This document shows positions 12,052-23,800 of a DNA stretch of 64,000 bases, piece by piece; position 1 is the stretch's first letter; every line of letters begins with the position of its first letter. The DNA lies in contig NC_041710.1 in NCBI RefSeq assembly GCF_900700375.1, positions 4,452,568 to 4,516,567 of the forward strand, read 5' to 3'. Source of the DNA: Denticeps clupeoides. Taxonomy: Eukaryota; Chordata; Actinopteri; Clupeiformes; Denticipitidae. The notes beneath the pieces were generated by a model. That model was not told the origin of the DNA. It did no database searches and saw only the letters and a list, made by a program, of their open reading frames with translations. A program made the position numbers and the translations under genes.

Positions 12052-13827
12052 GCTTTATGAAAAAGCCATTTATTTAAAAATTAACACTATAAAGACACAC
12101 ACGCGATTATCTTCACTCTCATGTTCTAAACCTAGTAATAGAATAAGACTGTTTCTGAATGGCGAATTTTATTGAATATCTTTATTTGTCCAAGATTTGG
12201 CCAAAATGAGTCGTTTCAAGTAATGCAAGGAACTTCTCTCAGCTGATTGGTCAGATGTATCGCTGGAGAAACAACAAAAGAAAATACATAAAGCAGATCT
12301 GCTTCTTGTTATCTTGTACGTAAATGTCTATGCACAGACAGAGTAGAAGCTCACTGCAGAGGCTACAAAGCGCGCAGTTACTCTGTCGTTTTGGGGAAAA
12401 GTCCAAGGAGGTTCAAGAGCCAAAAACTGTCCTTGAGCAAGACATTGTACATTGTACCTAGCAGTTAAAGAAGCAGCCCCATAATCAGAAGGTTGCCAGT
12501 TCAAATCCTGATCCTGAGCAAAGTATTGTCCCCACACACACTACTTGGACCCCTTTCATGACTGCCAAGGGTGATGGGATAAAACCAGAGGACAGTTTGT
12601 TGTGTGCAATCAGTTCAGCTATTAGACCTTTTGCTGCTGTCCTGGCTGTGATATTTTGATCATAAGCTTTATAATTTAAGGATGCCAGACTTTTCAGTCA
12701 ACCAAATTATCTGAGTCAGGTCCCAGATTTTTACATTTCACACTGTAATTCATTATGCAGTGCATTTCATACACATTTGATCAGCCTTTGGAAGTGATTA
12801 CGTCATTAGTCTTTTCAAAAGAAAGAATGTTCTTTGCATAGAATAAGCATTGCATCCATGTCCCTACAGAGGCTACAAAGCACGCAGTTACTCAGTCGTT
12901 TTGGGGAAAAGTCCAAGAAGAGTCCAAGTCAAGAGCCAAAAACTGTCCTTGAGCAAGACATTGTACATTGTACTAAATAAGTGTTTACCCAATTGAAACA
13001 TGAAACCAACTTTGAGATCATACAGACACGTGCATTATGAATGTTAGATTTGAGTTTTTGTAAAAGCAGAGTGAGTGGAGAGTAGTCTGAATTGGGTTCT
13101 GCAGCTTTACAGCAGCTCACACATTGAACTCAGCTGCCAGCCACAAGCACTTCCACACCAGTGAGGGCGCATCAGTTGTCAGCACATATCAACGTCTCCT
13201 GCTATGACACCTCACATTGGCTCACGATTTCTGTGTACTTGCTCACCTGCATCAGATGATGTCCTGCAAGGACAGTTGTTGGCTCTTGTCTCAGACCTTC
13301 CCCGAGGCGCTTGGGTGAATGACCAGGCACTCAGCTTGTAGCCTCTACAGTGAGCTTTCACTCTCTCTGATAACAGAGAGCACACACTTTCACATATAAG
13401 GCAGCACATCTCCTCCAGGTTTCTCAGAGAGGGTTTTCTTAGAGAGGCAAAGTGGGTGTGGCGTATGCAAATTACCCTCTTGGAGTTGGTCAAGACTGGT
13501 GAATACTTGATCAAGCATTTTCAATACAATCTATATTTGTTACATAGAATAAACATTACATCAATTTTCACATCTTGGTACGTTTGCTTTGGTGCAAATA
13601 ATTTGGTAATTTTTGAGCCTATTCTCATTTTCTTCTTCTTGGTTGAGCTTCTGTCCATGAAGTTGTATTAAATGAGCACAGTATGGCAGCATTACACTGG
13701 TACCAGTTTACTTTAATACATCAATGAATACTTGACCCAGTACTTCGTGTCAGTTTCTGCAACAAAGTTTTTAATTTTAGTGTGTTGTGATGCTGTATGA
13801 TTAGTAGAAAAGATACTGACATATATA

Positions 13828-13910
13828 ACCAGGATGGCCGAGAGGTTAAGGTGTTGGACTTAAGATCCAATGGACGCATGTCTTCGTGGGTTCGAACCCC
13901 ACTCCTGGTA
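13828..13910 (+). tRNA. tRNA-Leu (UAA), array copy 8, D-stem G-U pair
   Basis: One C-to-T change (AAGGTGTTGG for AAGGCGTTGG) turns a D-stem G-C pair into G-U. The fold should still hold. It sits in the shortened unit. Confidence 0.93.
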
Positions 13911-14898
13911 GCTTTATGAAAAAGCCATTTATTTAAAAATTAACACTATAAAGACACACACGCGATTATCTTCACTCTCATGTTCTAAACCTAGTAATAG
14001 AATAAGACTGTTTCTGAATGGTGAATTTTATTGAATATTTTTATTTTGTCCAAGATTTGGCCAAAATGAGTCGTTTCAAATAACGCAATAAAGCATTGCA
14101 TCCATGTCCCTACAGAGGCTACAAAGCACGCAGTTACTCAGTCGTTTTGGGGAAAAGTCCAAGAAGAGTCCAAGTCAAGAGCCAAAAACTGTCCTTGAGC
14201 AAGACATTGTACATTGTACTAAATAAGCCAGAAAGTGTTTACACAATTGAAACATGAAACCAACTTTGAGATCATACAGACACGTGCATTATGAATGTTA
14301 GATTTGAGTTTTTGTAAAAGCAGAGTGAGTGGAGAGTAGTCTGAATTGGGTTCTGCAGCTTTACAGCAGCTCACACATTGAACTCACCTGCCAGCCACAA
14401 GCACTTCCACACCAGTGAGGGCGCATCAGTTGTCAGCACATATCAACGTCTCCTGCTGTGACACCTCACATTGGCTCACGATTTCTGTGTACTTGCTCAC
14501 CTGCATCAGATGATGTCCTGCAAGGACAGTTGTTGGCTCTTGTCTCAGACCTTCCCCGAGGCGCTTGAGTGAGTGACCAGGCACTCAGCTTGTAGCCTCT
14601 ACAGTGAGCTTCCACTCACTCTGATAACAGAGAGCACACACTTTCACATATAAGGCAGCACATCTCCTCTAGGTTTCTCAGAGAGGGTTTTCTTAGAGAG
14701 GCAAAGTGGGTGGGGCGTATGCAAATTACCCTCTTGGAGTTGGTCAAGACTGGTGAATACTTGATCAAGCATTTTCAATACAATCTATATTTGTTACATA
14801 GAATAAACATTACATCAATTTTCACATCTTGGTACGTTTGCTTTGGTGCAAATAATTTGGTAATTTTTGAGCCTATTCTCATTTTCTTCTTCTTGGTT

Positions 14899-15971
14899 CA
14901 AATTCAAATTCAAATTTTTCTTGTCACATACACAGTCATACACGGTATGATGTGCAGTGAAATGCTTTCTGCAACTGCTACAGACCACAGTATTGCAAAT
15001 GTTGCAAGTAAACAGTGAACCAATATGCAAATATTGCAAACATAACCAAGTATTACACTTTTACGTCTTTAACATAAAATATGTGTAACTGGTAGGGTGA
15101 AGGTGTGCAAATGAGTTACAGTTTTTACAATGTTTAAAGAAAGAAGAAAGCCATAAAGAAAGAGCAGTAAGGACCTAAAAAGCGCAGAGTCATTTTGTGC
15201 AAAGTGGTTTCGTGCAAAAGAGTCCGGAGTGATTGGAGGTGAAAGTGCATGAGTTCTATGTACTCTTGATGTTGAGAGCTTGGACAGCCTGCGGGAAGAA
15301 GCTCCTCCTCATTCTCTCTGTGTTGGACTTCAGGGAGCGAAAGCGCTTCCCTGATCGCAGCAGAGAGAAGAGTCCATTGTTGGGGTGGGTGAGGTCCTTC
15401 ACTATCTTCCTGGCCCTGGTGCAGCACCGTTTGCTGTAGATAGATTGAAGGTCAGGGAGCTTGGTACGGATGATTCGTTCGGCTGATCGAACCACCCTCT
15501 GTAGGGCTCGCCTGTCCTTCATGGTGCTGTTCCCGAACCAGGTTGAGATATTTCCCATCAGGATGCTCTCTATGGTGCAGGAGTAGAAGTTCCTGAGCAC
15601 CTTGGAGGGCAGTCTGAAGTCTCTCAGGCGTCTGAGGTGGTAGAGACGCTGCCTGGCCTTTTTCACCACGGTGTTGATGTGACAGGTCCTGCGTGATGTT
15701 AACACCGAGGTAACGGAAGCTGTCCACTCTCTCCACTGGGCTCCTGTTGATGACAGGGGTCTGGTAGGTCCTCTCCTGCTTTGTACTGAAGTCCACTATT
15801 AACTCCTTTGTCTTGCTGACGTTCAGGTGGAGATTGTTCCTCTGGCACCAGTTCGCCAGATTTCCAACCTCCTCCAGGTAGGCCGTCTCATCGTTGTCAG
15901 AGATCAGGCCCACCACGACAGTGTCGTCAGCAAACTTGATGATGGTGGTGGAGCTAGTAGTGGCTGTACAG
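14899..15971 (-). mobile_element. 5'-truncated non-LTR retrotransposon (CR1/L2/Rex-like) inserted in array unit
   Basis: About 1.07 kb absent from the other units interrupts the unit between cttcttcttggtt and gttgagcttctg. On the minus strand it encodes the C-terminal half of a LINE reverse transcriptase: FADDTVVVG with the catalytic Asp pair, then KTKELIVDF, RYLGVNI, and further on the usual LINE C-terminal region (ARQRLYHLRRLR, VVRSAERIIRT, FFPQAVQALN). The frame is broken at least once between the RT part and the C-terminal part. The 3' end is a short tandem tail (aattcaaattcaaa on the plus strand), as CR1/L2-type elements have. Only gtt is shared at the two edges, so any target duplication is very short. 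Rex-like is my best guess for the family. Confidence 0.85.
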
Positions 15972-16156
15972 TTGAGCTTCTGTCCATGAAGTTGTATAAA
16001 ACGAGCACAGTGTGGCAGCATTACACTGGTACCAGTTTACTTTAATACATCAATGAAAACTTGACCCAGTACTTCGTGTCAGTTTCTGCAACAAAGTTTT
16101 TAATTTTAGTGTGTTGTGATGCTGTATGATTAGTAGAACAGATACTGACATATATA

Positions 16157-16239
16157 ACCAGGATGGCCGAGAGGTTAAGGCGTTGGACTTAAGATCCAAT
16201 GGACGCATGTCTTCGTGGGTTCGAACCCCACTCCTGGTA
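16157..16239 (+). tRNA. tRNA-Leu (UAA), array copy 9
   Basis: Consensus sequence. It lies about 185 bp downstream of the LINE that split this unit. The insertion separates the far upstream part of the unit from the tRNA but leaves about 180 bp of native 5' flank, including the TATATAA string. Confidence 0.97.
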
Positions 16240-17186
16240 GCTTTATGAAAAAGCCATTTATTTAAAAATTAACACTATAAAGACACACACGCGATTATCT
16301 TTACTCTCATGTTCTAAACCTAGTAATAGAATAAGACTGTTTCTGAATGGCGAATTTTATTGAGTATCTTTATTTTGTCCAAGATTTGGCCAAAATGAGT
16401 CGTTTCAAATAACGCAAGGAACTTCTCTCAGCTGATTGGTCAGATGTATCGCTGGAGAAACAACAAAAGAAAATACATGAAGCAGATCTGCTTCTTGCTA
16501 TCTTGTACGTAAATGTCTATGCACAGACAGAGTAGAAGCTCACTGCAGAGGCTACAAAGCGCGCAGTTACTCTGTCGTTTTGGGGAAAAGTCCAAGAAGG
16601 TTCAAGAGCCAAAAACTGTCCTTGAGCAAGACATTGTACATTGTACCTAGCAGTTAAAGAAGCAGCCCCGTAATCAGAAGGTTGCCGGTTCAAATCCTGA
16701 TCCTGAGCAAAGTATTGTCCCCACACACACTACTTGGACCCCTTTCATGGCTGCCAAGGGTGATGGGATAAAACCAGAGGACAGTTTGTTGTGTGCAATC
16801 AGTTCAGCTATTAGACCTTTTGCTGCTGTCCTGGCTGTGATATTTTGATCATAAGCTTTATAATTTAAGGATGCCAGACTTTTCAGTCAACCAACTTATC
16901 TGATTCAGGTCCCAGATTTTTACATTTCACACTGTAATTCATTATGCATAGCAGTGCATTTCATACACATTTGATCATCCTTTTGGAAGTGAATACATCA
17001 TTAGGCTTTTCAAAGGAATTAATGTTGTTTGGATAGAATAAGCATTGCATCCATTTTCACATCGAAGTATCATTTTTTTTGAGCATGTTGTCATTTTCTT
17101 CTTGGTTGAGCTTCTGTCCATGAAGTTGCATAAAATGAGCACAGTGTGGCAGCAGTACACTGGTACCGGTTTACTTTAATGCATGA

Positions 17187-17269
17187 ATAAAAATGGCCGA
17201 GAGGTTAAGGTGTTGGACTTAAGATCCAATGGATGCATGTCTTTGTGGGTTCGAACCCCAGTCCTGGTA
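17187..17269 (+). pseudogene. tRNA-Leu (UAA) pseudogene, 5' acceptor strand lost
   Basis: From TGGCCGAG onward it follows the array tRNA (anticodon TAA, B box GGTTCGAACCC, 3' strand TCCTGGTA), but the 5' acceptor strand reads ATAAAAA instead of ACCAGGA. The acceptor stem cannot form. It lies in a diverged repeat unit that has also lost several hundred bases. Confidence 0.8.
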
Positions 17270-17524
17270 GCTTTATGAAAAACCTATTTCTTTATAAATG
17301 AACACTATAAAGACACACACAATCATCTACAATTTCATGTTCTAAACCTAGTATCAGACTAAGACTGTTTCTGAATGGTGAATTCTATTGAAGATATTTA
17401 TTTGTCTAAGATGTGCCTTAATCCATAAATGAGAACAATACCTGGTGTCAAAGAGGTCCTATAGAATATGTTTGTGTTTTAGAAAGATGCACTACTTTTA
17501 GTAGAAAGGTTCTTAATATATGTA

Positions 17525-17592
17525 ACCAGGATGGCCGAGAGGTTAAGGCATTGAACTTAAGATCCAGTAGACTCATGAGTTCAAACTCTTTT
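17525..17592 (+). pseudogene. tRNA-Leu pseudogene, truncated
   Basis: Starts well (ACCAGGATGGCCGAGAGG) and keeps a TAA anticodon loop, but the anticodon stem has substitutions, the variable arm is shortened and the 3' acceptor strand is missing. Confidence 0.75.
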
Positions 17593-18108
17593 AAAAGTGA
17601 ACACTGTAATTACACACAAAAGCACAATCATGTTCTAAGCCAAGTCAAAGACTAAGAGCATTTTCATACCTTCATACATTTTCTTTGGTGCAAATAATTT
17701 GGTGAGTTTTTAACATATTATCATTCTCATTTCGGTTCGGTTTTCTTTTCACTCGAGACAAAATCCAAGGGAACCAAAATGAGTCGTTTCAAATCATGCG
17801 AGGAACTTCTCTCAGCTGATTGGTCAGATGTATCGCTGGAGAAACAACCAAAGTAAATACATGAAGCAGATCTGCTCTTGATGACATCGAAATTTACTGG
17901 ACCTGCTCAAACTGAAAACCTCCTCCTGCAACTGGATCCTGGACTTCATTATTGAAAGACCCCAGACAATCCAGATCAGCTGTACCAGCTTAGGACATGC
18001 GTGCTGAGTTCACTACTTCTCATGCTGCTCACTCATGACTGCACCTCCAAATCCAGTACAAACCACTTCATAAAGTTTGCAGGTGACACCATAGTTGAGG
18101 GCTTCTCA

Positions 18109-18196
18109 TTCTTTCGCAGTAGCAGTATCATAGTCTATGAGGTCTATCCAAGACGCGATTTTTATGCAGTTTCCCACTTGTAAATGTTTATCTTGT
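18109..18196 (+). pseudogene. U4 snRNA 5' fragment, retro-inserted
   Basis: The string CGCAGTAGCAGTATCATAG followed by TATGAGGTCTATCCAAG and ACGCGATTTTTATGC lines up with the start of U4 snRNA (known: GCGCAGTGGCAGTATCGTAG, AATGAGGTTTATCCGAG, GCGCGATTATTGC). It covers roughly the first 60-80 nt, then the match fades. The 7-base string cttctca stands on both sides (18102-18108 and 18197-18203), a likely target duplication, and the host LINE reading resumes after it. Seen: the match and flanks. Inferred: retroposition by LINE machinery. It lacks the 3' part of U4 and should be non-functional. Confidence 0.75.
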
Positions 18197-18639
18197 CTTC
18201 TCAGGGTAGACGACATTTAGAGAAGATGTGCTACACCCATAGTCTGTAGTAAGAACAGTATTCTGTCTCTTAATGTTGATAAGACAAAGGAGCTGGTTGT
18301 TGACTTCAGAAAGTACCAGGTGGGCCACCTTTCACTCAACATCAAAAGGACCATGGTTGAGAGAGTGAGGACCACCAAGTTTCCATTTTCCACTTTCTCT
18401 ATTTGGTCTGAATAAGGTAAACCTCCCCCAATCCATCCTCAGAGGCATTTTCTACAGAGGCATCCTGAGCAGCTGCATCATAGTCTGGTATGGAAACTGC
18501 CACAGTTTTTATGGAAAGTTTCCTCAGAACACTCCACATGCATCATCGGCAGCCCTCTACCAGGCCTGCAGAACATTAACACCACCCGCTGGATCCGTAA
18601 GGCCATTATGGAGGACCCACACCACCCCTGGCAGCAACG

Positions 18640-18790
18640 TGAAGTGATTGCAGCTCAGCACACTGTGAAATGAACAGTGGGCAGCCATGAAAGGCGCCCG
18701 GGAAGCAGTGTGTCGGACGATGCCTTGGCAGTTCTGGATTTGATCCCACAACCCTCCAATTATGAGTCTGCTTCCTTAGCCCCCTCCCAT
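18640..18790 (-). mobile_element. tRNA-derived SINE copy (family A), decayed, nested in LINE
   Basis: Contains tgaagtgattg, cagtgggcagccatgaaagg, cgcccgggaagcagtgtgt and a decayed tRNA-like head at its right end. This is the minus orientation of the SINE described at 40117-40360. Confidence 0.65.
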
Positions 18791-18905
18791 CCAGTAAACG
18801 ATTCTGCCATATAGGAGTAGGTCTGCTGGACAATGCAATAGCTTCTTTCCCTATGCAGTCTAATTCCTGAACATCGTGCTGTCCCCTCACACACTGAACA
18901 CTCTA

Positions 18906-19883
18906 TTCCTCCATTCCTCCATTATTTTTTCATAGTAACTTATACACTCACACCAGGTATGAGGTTTTTTAATGGTGGCCATGGCATCTCTCACAGGAAC
19001 TTTACAGTGGGGAAAAATGGAAAAGAAGAATCTTTTTCATCAGGCGAGTTCATTTTCTGTAAATTTATAAACGTTATAAAATAAAAATCTATGCTCTACT
19101 GAATAGTTTTCTACAAGGCCTAACATAGAAAAATATTGTAAAACACTGTAAACTGTAAACAAAGGAGAACCTGCCACCATGAATTCTACACACTGATCAC
19201 CATGACAACTATTGCAGGGGGCAGTGCTGTGCAGTGTCCTCATCCTACAAAGCAAAATGCATGCATGGAAACAAACCAAATATATTTTTGTATTTTATAT
19301 TACTTATGCATGGCCTGCATTATAATTATGCATATATAATGGCCTTTAGTTAAATAATGCATTTGAAATAAACATATTATTATTTATACATTTAAATTCA
19401 CTGTAGACTACTTTATTGAACACATCTGTGTTGTGTTTTATTTATATATCATCACCCATCAGGTGATTTTACTGCTGTAAAATGGCAGCTTGAATTTTAA
19501 TGACTGGCTAGTAACAAATTCGCATGCTTGACTTTTTAGACTTTACTGACTGCTCTGTATATTTTTTTGGAGCCAGGACCATTCACAGGCACTTTAGGGA
19601 CCTGGCACTCTCATGCAGAATTTTTTTTACCTAAATATGCTTTTGTTTTGCTTTGCCATTGAACAACTGTTTGGCTCACAAAACATAAAAAATATGGAAA
19701 TACAATATATTTTACTTCCGGCATGATTGATATGTTACAAGTTAATTGATCTCACATTTGCTCTAAATCTTACGAAAAAATAAAATGATGGAAGAACAAG
19801 TCTCATAGCAAGTGAGACAGAAGAAAAGGAAGAGGAGATCAGTCACATGCTGCATTTTCACTTCTGAGCTTGTCCACACCTGA

Positions 19884-19917
<34 letters not shown>

Positions 19918-20800
19918 ACAGATGTGCAGGTGTAGTAAACGTATATTTTATTAGGTTCAAATAGAAAGCCAGACACAGACAGTTACTGAGCGTAAGACAT
20001 GAACATAAAAATGTTTTTAAATGTTTTACTGAATGGGAGAATTCAAATATTTAAAAGCTTATGCGGCTGGATCTGAAGTGGCTGTGAATTAACTCTGCCT
20101 TATTTAACTGTACGATGCTGAGGAGCAAAAGCATGTAGGGAACTTTTACTTTCCTTATAAAGCTGAGGGGGAAAAAAGCGGGTTTACACTGATGAGAATC
20201 CGCTGACTACATCATTACTCACAGTGGTTTTGGGACAGAGGTCAAGTGTAAGCAAAAACGTCAATCACGTTGGCTGTATTGAGGACACCAGCTCAGGTGG
20301 CACATGTTCACCCCCACCTGTCCTCTCTCGAACACAGAAGGACCGACACATACGTTCGTACACAAGCGGCAAAGAGAACTGTTCAAACGTACGTACAAGC
20401 GTCATTCGGAAGAAGAATACAAATTTCATAAAATGGAGTCTGACCTCGCCACCTTTCATAAACGACGTAAAAGCCCTACGCTGCTTCCTGACATTCCACA
20501 GTGTGCGCATTCATTCTCAAAAAATCCTGTGTAAAAGCTTTGGCTGTTAACTCGGTCTTTTGGTAAAAAGTTTGCTCCTGACTGAGACAAGTCTTCAGAC
20601 GCATGGCAATGAGAATCGGGACGCACATAACAGCTTAAACCTCACTTCATGTCCACCTCGGTTCCGTCAGTCACGACCTCTCGGGAACGCCAGTGGCCCC
20701 TGTGAACAAGTTCACGAGTTCAGTCGCCATCCCGCTGCGCTCCGAAACAGGAAAAGGGGGAGAAGACACCGGATCCGTCCCTTATCCGTCCACGCTCACT
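18906..20800. other. AT-rich intergenic stretch with (CA)n; probable lrrc24 3' UTR at its right end
   Basis: No coding region is supported. A (CA)n microsatellite lies at 19883-19920. The right part, from about 19945 to 20802, is the likely lrrc24 3' UTR, because an AATAAA on the minus strand lies at 19947-19952 and I see no better signal closer to the stop. Confidence 0.5.
19947..19952 (-). terminator. Candidate poly(A) signal of lrrc24
   Basis: TTTATT on the plus strand reads AATAAA on the minus strand, about 850 bases beyond the lrrc24 stop codon. It is the only canonical hexamer I noticed in that interval. Confidence 0.4.
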
Positions 20801-20802
20801 GC

Positions 20803-23800
20803 TTAACAGTGGATCTCATAGGCAATCTGTGTATCAAACAGCAGACTCTGGTTGATGAAAAGCCCTTCGGGGTCTGGCGGGGGACCTTCTCCACCTTCTG
20901 CAGGAGCCCTCCGAGGCACCACGCCCGCTGCCCGGCCCGGGCTGAGCGTCCCTTGGCTCTGGAGCGACTCGGCGGGGGGCAGAGGGCCCTGCTGGGGACA
21001 TGTTGGTGGCGGGGGAAGGACGGGTTTGGAGCGGTTCAGCACGTACATCTCGTGGCCTCTCTCGTCGCGGTACTCCTCCAGCTGGGCGAAGGTGGTGGGC
21101 CCGTCCGAGTAGTCGTTGACGTAGAGGATGCTTTCCTCTTTGCTGGCGCCGTAGCCGCCTTCCTCCTTCTGCCGCTGCCGGTGGCGGCTGTAGATCATGC
21201 ACAGCAGCAGCAGGGCGGTGAGCGCCAGCAGCGAGATGCCCACCGCGATGGCCGTCTGGGTGGCGGTGCCCAGAGCATTGAAGTCCATGCTCTCCAGCTC
21301 GTACAGAGGTTCCTGGCTCACGTCAATGGAAGAAGGGTTGTAATAAGAAGAGGATGAGGAAGATGAGGAGGAATGCAGGCGGGGCCATAGCCCTGAGGGG
21401 GAGGAAGATGAGGACATGTTCACGGAGAGGTGGAAGGTCACGCGGGCCACACCTCCAGGATTCCATGCTTCACATTCGTAGCGGCCAGCATGCGCCACCG
21501 TCACATTGCTCAGAAACAGCATGCCGCTGCCCGTGTCGGGGCCAAAGTTCTCATTGTCACCCACTTCATCGGTTCCGAGCATGGAGCCATGGACCCCTGC
21601 CCCACCCTTCCCTCCGGGACGGGCAGTCGCCACCCTGCCCCCTGGCCTCATGTCCCCCTCCAGTCCCACCTCCTGCACCAAGCCTCGAGGGGAAAGCTGG
21701 GCCTTGCCATGGGAGGCCTTTCTCCAGGTGACCTGAGGCTGTGGGTAGCCTGAAGCCTGGCAGGAGACACGGAGACTCTCGCCCAGGCGGACCGTGAGGT
21801 GGCTCGGCTCCAGCTGAACCACAGGCGGGATGCAAACCAGGCTGTTGGCGGGAACTTCCACCAGGCTGAGGTGGGAGAGGCGGGGAGGCTCGGCGCAAAG
21901 CAGACGGCGCTCGGACGAGCTCAGCAGCCGCTGGCCCTCCTCGTTTATCCAGCTCCGCAGCCAGTGGAGCGCGCAGTCACAGCGCCAGGGGTTGTCTACG
22001 GACAGAGGGGGTTCGTGAGGGGACGCCCACCTGATTCGCCATAACCCAAAGCGTGCCCTTACCCGTGACACGGAGCACCTGGAGGCTGACCAGCGGTCTG
22101 AGGGAGGCGGGGCTGAGAGTACGCAGGTTGTTCCTGCTCAGGTCCAGCAGGGCCAGGGAGGAGAGGCCAACCAGCGCCTGCTCGCCAAGCAGCTCCACGC
22201 TATTCTCCTGCAGGTGGAGCTCCTGGAGTCGCTGAGGAGATAAAGACCACAGACCAGTCTTTACTACGTCATAAACTTTACTAGGCCCCATGCAGGACCA
22301 GGAGAATCAGCCCTCATTCTGTTTTATGATCACTTTATGACCTCCTTTCCACTACGCTGGTGCTGGTGTCTGGTGCTCGGCCGGTGGTGAACCGGGAACC
22401 AACCGAGAACCGGTCCATGTTTACACTAGTCAGGAGTTCAGCGGGAGCCGCATTATAATACATCACAGGACACGCCCACTAAACAGAGATCCAACCAAAT
22501 TGGATTTATTTTTGTCCCTGTTATCTTTCTTTGCGACTTTAAGTTCTTTATTAATTCTTTTTTTTGTCCACTTTTAAAATTTTGGTTGATTTTTTTTGGA
22601 CGTCCATATAGCTAAAAGAGCTGTAATTTCATCAGCGCTCCACGTTACCAGACTTTAGCAAATAAAAAGTATTTGAAACACCTATCCAGTGGTTTCCAAG
22701 TGGTTTCATTGGATACCCCACAGAGGTCTCTTCAAGGCCCCTGTCCACACGAGAATGTTTTCTTCTAAAACAGAGTGTCGGTTTCTAAAAAATCCACATG
22801 GAGACCCAGAGAACGACCTGAAAATATTGAGCTACTTTAACCCCCCCACACCTGTAAGTCACGTCTACTTCTCCTCAGCGTTGTATCAAGCATGAGGAAT
22901 ACACTGTTGTTCACCAGCATTCACTTTTTCCCCGTGGTCAGGTTGGAGGTTGTGTTTGCGCTGTCCACACGAAAACGCAGGGAGACATTTTCACTCTATA
23001 ACCCGTTTTAACCCACTGGGTCCCCATAAGACTCCAGTTTTGAGTGGACACAGGGTAAAAGAGGTTATCAGCCACCTACCGCCTCACTGGCCAAAGGTAA
23101 TGGTAATGATGAATACCAGCCCCCTTTTTGGCTTTACTACCCCAGCCCTTGGTGTCACTCTCTCCAGCCACCTGCTATGGACACACCTGTAGCCCACGGA
23201 AGGTGTAGTCAAGCAGGCGGGTGATCTGGTTCCCGGCCAAGTAGAGTATCCGCAGGTGGTCCAGTCCGCGGAAGACATCTGCACTGATCAGGTGGATGCG
23301 GTTCCCGTTGAGGGCGAGCTCCAGCAGGTGAGCTTGGTTCTGGAAGGATCCCGGCTCCAGCGTGGTGATGGTGTTGTTCTGCAGGTACAGATAGTGCAGC
23401 TGACCCAGGCCTGACAGGTCCTGCAGTCGAATCTGTCCAATGGTGTTGTCCTGGAGGAATATTGTCTGACAGAAAGACAAAAAGTGTTATAGGAAAATAG
23501 ATCAACAATAGTAATAGTAAACATATAATAGTGAAATGAACATTAACAAACGAACATTATTCAAAACTCTGAGCTGTGGGTTTAGACACCCATTCTATAT
23601 ACACCAAAAAGCCATTTAGTTCTCTTGATGGGTCAATGGAATATCATCGATTATCTGGGATATACAGGTCTTGGATGTTCCTTGTCTGCAGTGGTAAGGA
23701 CCTACCCACAGAATCATGGCTGACCGAGGCTCGCTGAAGAATGCGGGGCATACAGACCGGCTCAAATTGCTTTAAAAAGGTAAAAGCAGTTCTGACTAAA

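Larger units (their letters stand above)
1..17050. repeat. Tandem array of ~1.86 kb units, each with one tRNA-Leu(UAA) gene
   Basis: The same landmark (ttagatttgag) recurs at 1, 1860, 3726, 5590, 7462, 9326, 11185, 13044 and 14298, giving unit lengths of 1859, 1866, 1864, 1872, 1864, 1859, 1859 and 1254 bp. Units differ by only scattered substitutions and small indels, so the array is young or kept alike by gene conversion. Each unit holds a tRNA gene, a stretch derived from a tRNA-type SINE, and three diverged copies of a ~105-bp module. The window starts inside a unit, so the array extends to the left. The unit starting at 13044 lacks about 0.6 kb and the unit starting at 14298 carries a LINE insertion. 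After about 16970 the sequence drifts into much more diverged copies. Short open frames recur in each unit but look like non-coding passengers. Confidence 0.95.
17880..18905 (+). mobile_element. Decayed LINE reverse-transcriptase fragment, same broad family
   Basis: Scattered peptide remnants in the plus direction follow the order of a fish LINE: NHFIKFAGDTIVEG (FADD motif decayed to FAGD), TKELVVDFRK, TMVERVRTTKF, GILSSCIIVWYGNC, INTTRWIRKAIMEDPHHP. Stops and frame changes are frequent. Two later insertions sit inside it: a U4 snRNA fragment (18109-18196) and a SINE (18640-18790). It is clearly older than the LINE in the array. Confidence 0.75.

Noticed and set aside
1-17050. CRISPR-like or satellite interpretation of the tandem repeat
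   Set aside because: The unit is about 1.86 kb, contains tRNA genes, and has no short repeat-spacer structure; the genome is eukaryotic.
20560-21357. 265-codon plus-strand frame opposite the lrrc24 last exon
   Set aside because: Shadow of GC-rich coding sequence on the other strand; the minus strand encodes a clear LRR/Ig/TM protein.
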